Assembly: GCA_030737835.1 (NCBI GenBank)
Contig: CM060853.1
Coordinates: 18,534,895 to 18,598,894, forward strand
Source: Acorus gramineus
Lineage: Eukaryota > Streptophyta > Magnoliopsida > Acorales > Acoraceae
Direction of reading: 5' to 3'
DNA length: 64,000 nucleotides
Both the position numbers and the translations under genes were made by a program. Under the pieces are notes generated by a model that ran no database searches, was not told where the DNA came from, and saw only the letters and a program-made list of their open reading frames with translations. Positions 1 to 10,453 of the stretch are shown in pieces (the stretch's first letter is position 1; every line of letters begins with the position of its first letter).

Positions 1-64
1 TAAGTAGTATAAGACCAGAATTGCAAGCTTTTCTCAGTCTCTTTTTATTAGAGGGAGGGATTAC

Positions 65-1828
65 ACGTCGAGGAAGAATCCAGCATCACTCAAACACTTA
101 ACAGTAGTCGTCCTTGGAAAAAGCTGAGCAAAATCATCGCAATGCAAAAAAGTTGCTAAACCCCCTGCAGAACAACCTGAAAGTAAGGCCTGAAGAAGAA
201 ATTCAGCAGACCATTTCACAGAATTTTAGCAAAACATGTCACATTACTTTGAAGAATTTGTTGAGACTACTGAAAATACTTTGTTAGAAATTTTTACCTT
301 ATTTGCATAGCTCAGTCCCTTTTGAAGGAGATCAGAAATGATCGCTTCCCATATCCTTTGCCCTCTGAAGTAAAGTGATGTTATCTGTCCAAAATCAACT
401 CTCTTGATTATCAACTTGTTCATCCATCAAAACAAAATCCAGACTATCAGATGTGGTGGCTCATGTAATGTAACATCGCTTGGAAATTTAACGTTAATAT
501 CAAGAAATCTTTGTTTATGAACACAGAACACTTTAAACACACTATATTAGCCATTTGAATTTTAACAGAGGAAACAGAGCCATTTGGATTTTGAACAGCA
601 TAGTAAAGTTTTTACTACCGAGACCACTTACTCCACTGCGATATTCACCATCTCCAGCAAAAGACGCCCCATCGCAGTACCGAAGCTTAACCCTGTTCCA
701 GTTGTAAAAATCTGTTTCCAGAATCAATTATTCTAATTAAACCAACACATCAAGTACACAAAAGACTTCTTTTTTTCTCTTAAGACCTTTCTCAAAACCA
801 AATTTCAAAGACAACTTACGTGCAATAGATTTAAAAAAAAAGCAAAAATTAAAAAAAATAATTCAAATACATATTTGAAATCTAAAAAAATGATTGTAAA
901 CCATAAAAAAAAAAAAACAATTAAGACCAGTTTAATAATTCTGACACAGAAAGACAATTCCTCCTTCCCGTAATCCAATTTTGATAAATTAAATTTGCAG
1001 TCAAAGGAATGGGTGGCATTAGTGCAAATAGTTCAACACATGCAGGGCCTTTTCACTAGCAGATTCAAAAAATGCCGCGAAAATTAGCTAAGAAATTCCA
1101 CGTGGCAGGAGCACGAGACCTCCCTCCCTCAGATCAGTGCACCACGAATTCCGATCGGACGATACGAAACGCCCGCGAAGTTTCCACGTACGGTCCAGAT
1201 TCCGTGATCTATGATACGTGCACAATGCAAAGGACAACAGAAACACCACAAAACAAGGACCACCGAACGAAAGGCCATCATGAACCAAAAAAAATAAAAC
1301 GGACGTACCAGGATTGCGAGAGGGATCGTCACTTAGAATTCCAGAGAAGACCTCGAACCGGTTCATGTAACGTGTGGACCCTCTCCGGCTCATCGCCCTC
1401 TCCCTACACGTCCGCACGTCGTTACACCACCCACCACCCTATCAATTCCACCACAAACAACCCATCAGAACCGTCCGTCCAAACACAACCCCATCCATCG
1501 GACGGCGTTGATCTCACCTCGAACTGGAGAAGCCAGTTCCGCGCGCCTGTGCCTGACCCCCTGTGGAGGTGATAAGCCGGCAAACTCCCATCCAAACACA
1601 CTGCACATGAGTTTATATTAACCTTTGAATCGTAATATATGGACCCACATATAATGAAAAATATGTATATAAAAAATTGAGATTGCCTGCGCCAGTAGAA
1701 GCAGCGCCTGAGACGAGAGTCATGGGCACGAGAAGATTCTGCGAGGAGACGAGAGTGGGTCCCCAGAGAGACGACAAGAACACCCAGACAGAGGCCATGT
1801 TCGCCAGTCGTCTCTTGTCCTGCTTCAT
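65..1828 (-). CDS. Pectin acetylesterase, copy 1 (5' part; continues past the left edge)
   Basis: Probable cell-wall carboxylesterase (PAE family, CAZy CE13, Notum-like fold) that removes acetyl groups from pectin in the secretory path or apoplast. Six exons splice in frame: 1687-1828, 1518-1600, 1309-1438, 632-711, 298-384 and 65-189. The start at 1828 gives [13 protein letters not shown] followed by a hydrophobic signal/anchor segment, then [14 protein letters not shown]. Family motifs follow in order: [70 protein letters not shown], and the nucleophile elbow SGCSAGG (Ser about residue 181). The visible part ends in DAGFFLDV at a GT donor; an apparent stop there is intronic, because the neighbouring copy continues in the next exon. 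The catalytic Asp and His exons lie outside the window. Intron 1 (86 nt) has a GC donor where copy 2 has GT. It stands head-to-tail with copy 2. Confidence 0.9.
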
Positions 1829-1934
1829 TGTTTGATGGGATTCGATGTTGGGTTGGGTTGTGATATTTGGTGATTGGAAGAGATGAGCAAAACAGGGGTG
1901 GGGGTGGTCTCTGTTTCTAAGCAAATCTGTTGTG

Positions 1935-1956
1935 GAGAGAGAGAGAGAGAGAGAGA
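1935..1956. repeat. (GA)n microsatellite in 5' leader of pectin acetylesterase copy 1
   Basis: An uninterrupted GA run about 110 bp upstream of the copy-1 start codon. Read on the gene strand it is a CT-rich leader, common in plant 5' UTRs. No further function can be read from it. Confidence 0.85.
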
Positions 1957-2007
1957 AAATGGGATTTTGGGAGTGGTAACTGAATGGAAAGTAGTGGAGT
2001 GAACGGG

Positions 2008-2285
2008 ACCGGTGGATTTGGTTTTCAGTCTGTACTGAACTAGACAACATGAAAATTAAATTGTACTACTTATAAATCGAACTGCACAATTAATTATTGG
2101 ATATATATTTCACTCTCTTATAGAATCCAATCAACTATTGAAAAAAATATGAATTCTTAAGTATCATCAGTATCCAATAAGAAAGTGAAATATATACTCA
2201 ACAATTGATTGTGCAGTTCAATTTATAGGTGGTGCAGTTTGATTTTCACTTCGTCCAGTTCGATACTGACCGAACTGATCCGGTC
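2008..2285. repeat. MITE-like inverted repeat, family A copy 1
   Basis: Two arms of roughly 115 bp are reverse complements with scattered mismatches. For example CGAACTGCACAATTAATTA at about 2078 matches the complement of CAATTGATTGTGCAGTTCAA at about 2203, and TTTCACTCTCTTATAGAATC pairs with the AAGAAAGTGAAA side. No ORF spans it. A second, diverged member lies at 49704-49970. It sits just upstream of pectin acetylesterase copy 1. Confidence 0.8.
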
Positions 2286-3754
2286 TCGTAGTGAACTGTC
2301 TTTTTTTTATATATATAATTTTTATTTTTGGGTTTAAATGGGTGAGATGGATTGGAATAAATGTAACCCATTTTGCGTCGCTGTCTAATCTTTTGTTTTT
2401 TAATGGTGGTCCGGAAGTTGCAGACCATGGATTGGATGATTGGGGCTCTATGTCAGCTTTCAGCCTATGGTGATAAAAATCAGAGGGGTCCATTAATTTA
2501 ATGGTCTGGTAGATGGTCACTTTTCGTTTGTTGGATGCACTCATGCACAACAAGGATATAGATATTGATTATGGGGAAATAAATTCATGAATTGTTGATC
2601 ACCAATTGAGCACATGGAAGATTTATTCAGTATTTTTTAAATTAATGAAAGAAATTTATTAAACACATATTTTACTAATATATTTTTAATAATGTAGGCG
2701 TGCTATATGGGATGCTCATGAACTCATAGAACCGAGTCATTTACATAAATTCGCACAAATAAACAAATTGGAAGTACTTAACAAATGATATGAAAAAATA
2801 TTGGGTTTGTTCGTTCATGCTTGCTTTAACTTTGTATAATGTGACAACAAAATATTATTATCTTTTAGTCGCTTCACTTTTAACAGTGAAATTGTCATGC
2901 AATTGTATCATATCAGTATTTCAGAAAAATAGATTAGCAGAATGTTTGTATGGAAAAAATAGAAGTGATGTTATTTAATTTTCTAACATAAATGGTAGAA
3001 GATTTTACTTTTTCATGTCCCCACTTTTTGGGAGTTAAAAACGGTTGGTAGATCTAGATGGCCCTGTTTTTAACTTGAGGTACTACAGAACTGCACATAT
3101 TTGTGTAGTCCAAAAGGGTAAGTTGGGGGTACCAATCAAGGTCTCTTCCAACCTACGAAAGTCTCCAAATTGGAATCACAATTTGAATGTGATCTTCAAC
3201 CACTTGAACAAATTAAAGGCAATAAAAAATTAATTCCAAATATTTTATATTCAAACCCTGAACTTTTTAACGCATGAAAACACTTTTAAGTTAACAGTTG
3301 TAATATCTTTTTGGTTGTTTATCCTGTGATATATTTCTTTGTGCATTATTATGTATTGTGTAACTTATTAATTCATACATTGTTATTCATTGTAAGCTAT
3401 TAAATCTCGTTCCATCTTGTTATTCCTATGCATTCATTATCATTTAAAATAACCTCTATAAGCACCAAAATTATTACACAATCTTCCATTAAATAGCTTC
3501 CATATGAATGCAAATACTATAATAGGACCAAAAAATAGGCTTGAGTGTAGCAAATCCCTCAACAATTTGTCATGCTTATAAGTACAGAAAAACAAAAATC
3601 TATATGTAAGAAGATATCAAAACCTTTTTATTTTTTATCAGTGATTAAAGAATAATCAATCTGGGTGATGCTAAGAACTATTGTACAAGCACAAACACAT
3701 ATCATTGAATGGCATAAAAAAATTTCATGTCCGGCAGTTGATCTGCAAGAAGGC
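2286..3754. other. Intergenic spacer between the two pectin acetylesterase genes
   Basis: AT-rich spacer between the start of copy 1 and the stop of copy 2. Short ORFs here (up to 111 codons) show no recognisable domain. The 3' UTR of copy 2 must lie at its right end. I see no RNA gene or other element. Confidence 0.6.
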
Positions 3755-6700
3755 TTAAGATATGGCGTTGTGACAAGTGGAATCACATGGATACGGGCAA
3801 TCGAGTTCCTTTGCAACTTGTCTCTCAAAATACCAATTTCCAACCGTCTCTGCAATCGTCTGCAACACATAAATCCACCTGTTATTTTTTGAAATGAAAC
3901 TCTGTAATGGCAGTCACATGTTCTGTTAGACTTGCTGCAATCCTATTGAATGGGACTTATGCAAGCATGGTTAACTAATCCATGAATTTGTTGTAATTGT
4001 TCTTTCATAAAATATGGATTGAACTAAAGCAGAATTGGAGTGACATAAATATAGCACCTTATTGTTCAGTCTAGGAGAATCTGGACCCGACCATGTCTCC
4101 TGTAGCTCGCTCTGACCGTGCGCGAAACATGAGTTAATAAACATCCCTCCATTTCTTGAATCTCCTAAAGGACTCAGTGCCTGGAGCATTTCATTTCTGA
4201 ATCCTAAAGAGAGGAAGCTCATACCATCAGCTCATCATAGAGTCTGGAAATGTGGGTTCATTGTTTATATGATGAACAAAAGCTACCTTGCAAGATTGAG
4301 ATCTGGTCTGTTGTACAATTGGCTGGATTTCGTTTACAAAGGTTCCAGACTCCATGCGAATCAGCCGAAGGTGGTACAAATATGTGGTGGAACTACAGAG
4401 AAAAAAATCATTCTTTAGTTAAAAATGACTAGCAAATTTTACATTTCATCTTATACACAACAGTCTCTACCTGAAACACATCATATGCTGCATTTAGTAC
4501 GAAATACGGTGTCTTGATGTATGTCAATGCGTACTGTGGGAAGAAACACTGCATATGAAGGCCAGAAGACATCATCAGAACAAAAGTGGGTAGAGAAACT
4601 AAATGAAGGCAATTCTTCGAGTAATTCAAACCTCGAATGGGGAGATTTGAGATCCAGTACAATTTTTGCCTAGGTTCTGTGTCACTCCCTGCATAAAGAA
4701 AGTAACTTATTATATATGGTCAAAAGAACACACTATGGACATGATGTGGGATGAGATACTGCACCTGTAGACCAACCAAATCCTTGACGAAGGATCTCAT
4801 CGTGTAGTTACCTGATACGTCTTTCCTGATGATATAATATAAAAAAGAAGTTACTAATAATTAAGCTTTCTTACACACACATTTGCTAGGGGTGGTGGGA
4901 AATTACACATCAAGGAAGAATCCGGCATCGCTAAAGCACTTCACAGTGGTTGTTCTTGGCAGACGCTTGGCGAGATCGTCGCAGTGCAGAAATGTTGCTA
5001 GCCCACCAGCAGAGGAACCGGAAAGCAAGACCTGAAGAAGAAATTCAGACAAATCACTCCATCATGCGAAAACAAAATACATACAGTGATGATGTGCTAG
5101 ATGTTGGCTGTGCCTGTTTATATACATTATCAACCAACACATTGCACCAATCACATTTATTGAACAGATGGATTAACAGAAAGGAAGACTATAATGAAAA
5201 ATTTGTTAGGAATGGGCAAACCTTATTCGCAGAACCAAGGCCCTTTGGAAGGAGATTAGAGATAATGGCATCCCATATCCTTTGCCCTCTGAAGTAAAGT
5301 GTTGTGTTCTAGCCAATGTACAAGAAAAAGGTCAGCCAAAGGCTAACAAAATGCGCAACATAAATGTAGATTTTTTTTTTTTAGTCTTGAGCACTGGAAA
5401 TTCAACATACCATGTTCCAGTGTGTGTTAAGTTAAGCAGTTGGACCCTATTTAATAGCAGGTTAAGAATTTTTTTTTTTTACTAAATATAACACAACATT
5501 GGAGTACTTTAACTTTGATGAACTTAATCCATATCTGTAGAAACTAAGTTGAAACTGTTTTATAAGTACTTTAGTGTTCGTCTTGTCTCTGGTATGATCT
5601 ACACACATTTTTTTAAAATTACCAACTTTACTCCTAAGTCCTAAGTGAAACATATGGTAACATAAAAGAAATAATAGGGTTGTTAATGTACCTATTCTTT
5701 ATTAATGCTTTATTTACTTTGCCTATACATGGATGAAAAATGATATCAATCTTAAACTAGTTCTCAGGTGAATCAAAATATATTATAGCAACAGAGATAT
5801 ATATTCTCAAAAAAATTTGCTATTAAATAGTCTTGGAATACTATTTTTGTTTTATAACATGATTATACCATTTTTGTTTGAGGGGCAGCGGTGTTACGTG
5901 GAGAACACGAGGGGGGATGTGTTGGGCTTCATCAAGGCATGGGGTCATTGCATCGCGGGTGCGCGCTCCATTGGTCTGACCGGTGATCACCTTCGCATTG
6001 AGGAGTAGCCGGTAGCTCGGCCCGAGTGGGGAGTCGAGAGGCAGTGCGCTCTTCTTCCTCATCTCCCTCACCCGGCCCCCCCTCCCTTCATCTCTTTTAC
6101 CTCCCCCTTCAAGTTGATCATTTTGTTGTAATTTTAGCCTTTGTTTTATGTTACTGTAACTTTCAGACTTAGCTTGTAACTATGATTAAAGCAATGAAAC
6201 AGTGGTAGCATTGTCTACATTTTCTCATAAAAATGATTATGGCAGTCCAAATTAAAAGAGGGTCTCAAAGTGTGTTCAATGGTTCTCATAAAATCTGTAG
6301 TTTAAACACTCCATATGAACTCTCATAAAAGAGGTGCTAGGCCGAGATTAGATATCTCTTCTAATCCGGATCGACCAAAGCAGTTTTTAAAGTTTATGGG
6401 TTTTTTTTTTATTCTGTGTTCTTATGCATCTCTATTTATCCCCCTCCTCACCCCCTCCCCCCCAATATCCGTTCGGAGTTTGTAATTCGATATTTATCTA
6501 ATGAAAATCGAGTAGCAAATGTCTACCTTTCTTCAAAAAAAAAAAAAAACTCTCCAACGGTGAAAGCAAAAAGATTTGTGTGTCACTCATTGAAATTTCG
6601 GGCATAAAGTATAATTAGCTAATTATTTTTGTTTGAAAAATAATGCTCTCTAAGATTTAATCAATGACCTCTTTTACAAAGGTGGGAGGTGCTTGACAAC

Positions 6701-8739
6701 TTAATCGAAGCTCAGTTCGCATAATTAGCTAATTATTAGATTGGATCAGTTCGTTAAAGTGGTAATGTAATATGCAGAGGAAACAAAACCAATTGGATTG
6801 ATAAATGATAGAAAGAAATGTTTAATAAGAACACTTACTCCATTCTGATATTCAGCATCTCCTCCAAAAGAAGCGCCATCACAGTAACGAAGCTTAACAT
6901 GGTTCCAATTGTAAAAATCTGTTTCAAAAATTGATTCCACTTATCAAACCAACCAATAAAAAAAAGAAACCCTTATTCTTTTTAGTGCTATTACATGATC
7001 TTTTTTTTCTGCCTTAATTCTAGTCTCACATGTTTTATTAGCATCATATATACACATTAATAAAAAAAAATTATATTTTTTATAAATGCATCTATACATT
7101 CATTTGAATAAATATTTTATTTTTTTATAAAAATATATATCTCATTAAATGAGATATTTTATTTTTAAAAATTCAAAAGGAATGTGAACTGGAATTAAGA
7201 CTAAAAAAAAATTTATACTTAACATTATCCTTTTCCTTCTAACCTATAATGTTTTGTGTGTGCGCGCTTGTTTTGTTTTTGTTTTTTATAAATGTTAGAT
7301 CTCGCTACATTCATTTTTCAAAGTGGGATTATAAATATGAATGAATGTGAATGGAGAAGAAAAAAAAAAAAAAAAATTCATTTATAACACAATGTCTAGT
7401 ATGTCACACACTTCATCAAAAACCGTCGCTAATCATGCAATAAATGGTCAGTTGTCCATAACGTGAAAAACAAGTACGCTTTTGTGGTCTCTCTCATTTA
7501 CAAGAAAAAAAAAAAAAAAAAAGATAAAGGCTCTAACGAAAAGGACCACCGAATGAAGGGTTATGATTGGAGGGAGGAGGAGAATCGGACGTACCAGGAT
7601 TGAGGGAGGGATCATCAGCGAGGATGCCAGAGAAGACCTTGTATTTGGTCATGTGTTTGGTGGACCCTCTATAGCTATTCGCCCTCTCCCAGCACGTGCT
7701 CACGTCGTTACACCAACCTCCGCCCTGTGTTGATCAAATGGTCCCACAATCAATCATGACCGTCCCATTCGTTAAACTCCACCCATCCTACGGCACAGAT
7801 CCTACCTCGAAATCAAGAAGCCAGTTTTTCGCGCCGGAACCTGATCCTTTGCGCAGGTTATAGGCCGGCGGACTTCCATCCAAACAAACTGAAGAATAGA
7901 TAACAAAATAATAATTGATGAAACATAAATAGCATTCATATTTTGACAAATAGAAATATCAATCTAGGGCATGAGTGGGGTGTGAATATGATATTGAGTA
8001 TAGGGAAATTTCTATTTTAGCCCCAGTATTTTTTTTAAAATTGTAAAACCAGTCCTCTCCTAGTTGAATGATTCAATACAGGTTTTTTTTTTTTTCATAT
8101 TCTTAAATTTGTTTTCGTAATGCTAAATTTTAAATATTACCAAAATTTTAAATTTTATGATCTTAATTTAAATTTCAAAATATTGGATAGATATGCTCGA
8201 TAGATTTGACAAAGATTCTATCAATAAAAATAGGAGAATACATTTATTATCAGTCCTATCTGTAAATCTTAATACCCATACTTTTTAAATTTAAAATTTA
8301 ATATTCTAAGTTTAACTGCAAGTTTTAATTTAAAACAATTGGAGTAATTATGAAACTTGCTCTTGATTCTATTGACAAACAATAAATAGATAGTATTATG
8401 ATGTGATCGAGTTTATCATCTTGAATGCATTTAAAAAAATCAGATTTTTTTAGCTAAATGTTTTTTTTTTTCTGATTAAATAATCTACTATCAGAATCCA
8501 GGAAGAATAAAAATTTCGATATTAGAAAAAAAAAAGATATTAGGATATATATATATTTTCTATATAAATAAAAATCATGTGATCCTACCTGCTCCGGTTG
8601 AGGCAGCGCCTCTTATGAGAGTCATGGGAACAAGAAGTCTCCTGGAGTTGGAAGAAGAAGCCAAAGATGATGATCCAAAAAGAGAGATAAAAAACACCCA
8701 TATCATTAGAACGAATCGCCGTTTGTTGATCAACTCCAT
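3755..8739 (-). CDS. Pectin acetylesterase, copy 2 (complete, 12 exons)
   Basis: Complete PAE-family (CE13) gene, probably deacetylating pectin in the wall. Exons on the minus strand: 8589-8739, 7806-7888, 7595-7724, 6839-6918, 5222-5308, 4907-5031, 4765-4825, 4632-4688, 4471-4548, 4287-4392, 4058-4203 and 3755-3859. All junctions are GT-AG and keep frame, giving 402 aa, typical for the family. The start MELINKRRF leads into a hydrophobic signal/anchor. Motifs in order: [57 protein letters not shown] (nucleophile Ser184), [16 protein letters not shown] (Asp281), [31 protein letters not shown] (His348), VGNWYFER and [19 protein letters not shown]. The residue before the nucleophile is Ser, where copy 1 and the usual family motif have Cys. 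Exon sizes after exon 1 match copy 1 exactly, showing tandem duplication. Intron 4 is swollen by a LINE fragment. Confidence 0.93.
5867..6232 (+). mobile_element. 5'-truncated LINE 3' fragment inside intron of pectin acetylesterase copy 2
   Basis: The plus strand encodes [32 protein letters not shown] then a stop at about 6006. This resembles the C-terminal end of plant LINE ORF2 (after the zf-RVT region) and matches in spacing and residues the longer LINE copy at 54425-54805 (FKGSTPYVEN..WGKCCAGAHEISL). A C/T-rich 3' UTR follows. An 8-bp candidate target duplication, ATGATTAT, lies at 5859-5866 and 6233-6240. The matching intron of copy 1 is only 247 bp against 1530 bp here. An A-rich tail at 6537-6549 could be an alternative 3' end. 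Confidence 0.65.
7013..7199. repeat. MITE-like repeat, family B copy 1 (intronic)
   Basis: AT-rich segment bounded by inverted ends: TTAATTCTAGTCTCACAT on the left and, read on the other strand, TTAATTCCAGTTCACAT on the right. Between them is a TTATAAA/ATGAGATATTTTATTTTTAAAA core. Related copies lie at 55188-55388 and 57628-57850. It sits in intron 3 of pectin acetylesterase copy 2. Confidence 0.65.
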
Positions 8740-9163
8740 TTTCGATTGATGACAATGACTAAGGATCAAATCCTGGGGCACCAATCTTCAAATGAAAAAA
8801 AAAAAAACCCACTTCAGAGAAGGAGAGAATTATATGTGTATATGGTTTGCTGAAATGTTATATATTCAGAAGGCTTGGGATATCTTTAATGGGGTTGCTA
8901 AATGTTTCGACGAAATAAACCTCGCTCCCTGAGATTGCATTTGTTTTGGCATGTGACCTCTGGCTTTTATATGAAAAGATACATGAATGCATGCATGCAT
9001 ACAGATGGAGATATATATTAAGTTTGAATGGAAACAAATAGATGTATTTATATTGAAAAGGAAGGCATGAAAGTAACGTCGGGATTATCGCATGGGATAC
9101 TGTGGTCGTACGTGTTACAATTTAAATTTTTAAGATAAGGTTTATTTAAATGAGTTTTGTTAA

Positions 9164-9442
9164 GAGCATGTTCAATCATATACTTAAATGTGTATTTAGA
9201 TTTAAATTTGAATAAAATTTACCCAAAAATCTCTCCAACCATTTACTCATATTAAATTAAGATTTTACTTATTTTTTACCCAGATAAAGGGAAACTCAAT
9301 TATTAACTCAAATTTTAGGTAGCTATTTTTTTCAATTTCACATTTGTAAAGGATTGGAGTAAAATATAAATGGATGGTTGGAGACACACCACATTTTACT
9401 CTAAAATATGAGTATATGTTTGGGTAAAGGTTAAAGATGGCC
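9164..9442. mobile_element. Tourist-like (PIF/Harbinger) MITE candidate
   Basis: Starts GAGCATGTTCAATC and ends with the imperfect complement (GATTGAACATGCTC versus GGTTAAAGATGGCC). It is flanked by TAA at 9161-9163 and 9443-9445, the 3-bp T-A-A/TTA-type duplication of PIF/Harbinger elements. Length is 279 bp with no ORF. The short imperfect ends keep confidence moderate. Confidence 0.6.
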
Positions 9443-10191
9443 TAACTAGTACCCTCAAAACTCATTTAATACAATGGTTTAGAAACCAACAATAATTGCA
9501 TTTTTCACATTAATTAAATGGGATCTTATGAATAATTTAAAAATATTTTAAAATTTTATGCAAATTCAAAATAATTTTCCTCTATAATAAATAAAAAAAT
9601 ATATTTGAAATTATAATATGAAAAATATTCTATTTTATGATATTTGCATATATTATAATTTATATCATAAAATATATGTTTTCTTTTTTAAAAAAATTCA
9701 GAAAAATATTTGTTTTAATTATTGAAAATAAATTGATTTAAAAGTTAAGAATGTGATTGCATTTATTGTGGAAACTCATCAATATTATATTTTTAGAAAC
9801 TTTATTGTGGTTCTATTCAATGTCAGAAAAAATATTGGTTAATTTCTAAAACAATGCAACCATATTTATTTACTTAGATTAGGTCTCATAAAATTAAAAT
9901 CTTAAATAATGTAAAGACAGATAGGGACTGGCAATGAATTAAAATGTACATTCTCATATTCAGTAAAGTAGACTTTAACAAATCCATAAGTTTATGTAAT
10001 TTTTTTAATCAATTATGAATTTATGATTATTATATTAAGATTCGGCGAAGCGCATGAGAAATGCAAAGTTAGTTGGATAGGAAGTGATAAAGAATGAAGA
10101 GAACCATCAGTTTTGTTTGTTTATATGGGTGAAAAAGAAAGAAATAATTGCAACCAATATCTGCTCCTATCAAACCTTTTTATTTTGAAAT

Positions 10192-10453
10192 TTTTATTTT
10201 TAAGTCCTCATAAATCATAGGATTTAGTGATCGATCCTTTAATTCTTTATATTTTAGTTTTAGTCCTAAGATTTAAATAATATATTCCTTTTAATCCCTG
10301 GGAGGGACCTATCTCTAAATTATTTGGTTTTATTTTTAGTCCCTGGGAGGGACTAAAAAGGAAACTCTGGAGAATAAAATCAAAATATAAAGAAGTGAGG
10401 GATCGATCACTAAATAGGTATGTTCACAGGGACTGAAAACTAAAATACCCTTT
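10192..10453. repeat. Foldback (inverted) repeat
   Basis: Arms of about 110-130 bp are complementary: left TTTAGTGATCGATCCTTTAA and TTCTTTATATTTTAGTTTTA pair with right GAGGGATCGATCACTAAAT and CAAAATATAAAGAA. The centre holds the palindrome TTAGTCCCTGGGAGGGACTAA at 10336-10356. No ORF. It resembles other TAGTCCCT-type foldbacks such as 44361-44830. Confidence 0.75.

Noticed and set aside
63..67. Apparent stop codon after DAGFFLDV in both pectin acetylesterase copies
   Set aside because: In copy 2 the next exon ([12 protein letters not shown]) joins in frame using the GT within GTGTAA, so the stop is intronic.
1072..1572. 166-codon ORF on the plus strand
   Set aside because: It lies antisense to exons 2 and 3 of pectin acetylesterase copy 1, whose minus-strand translation matches the family and splices in frame.
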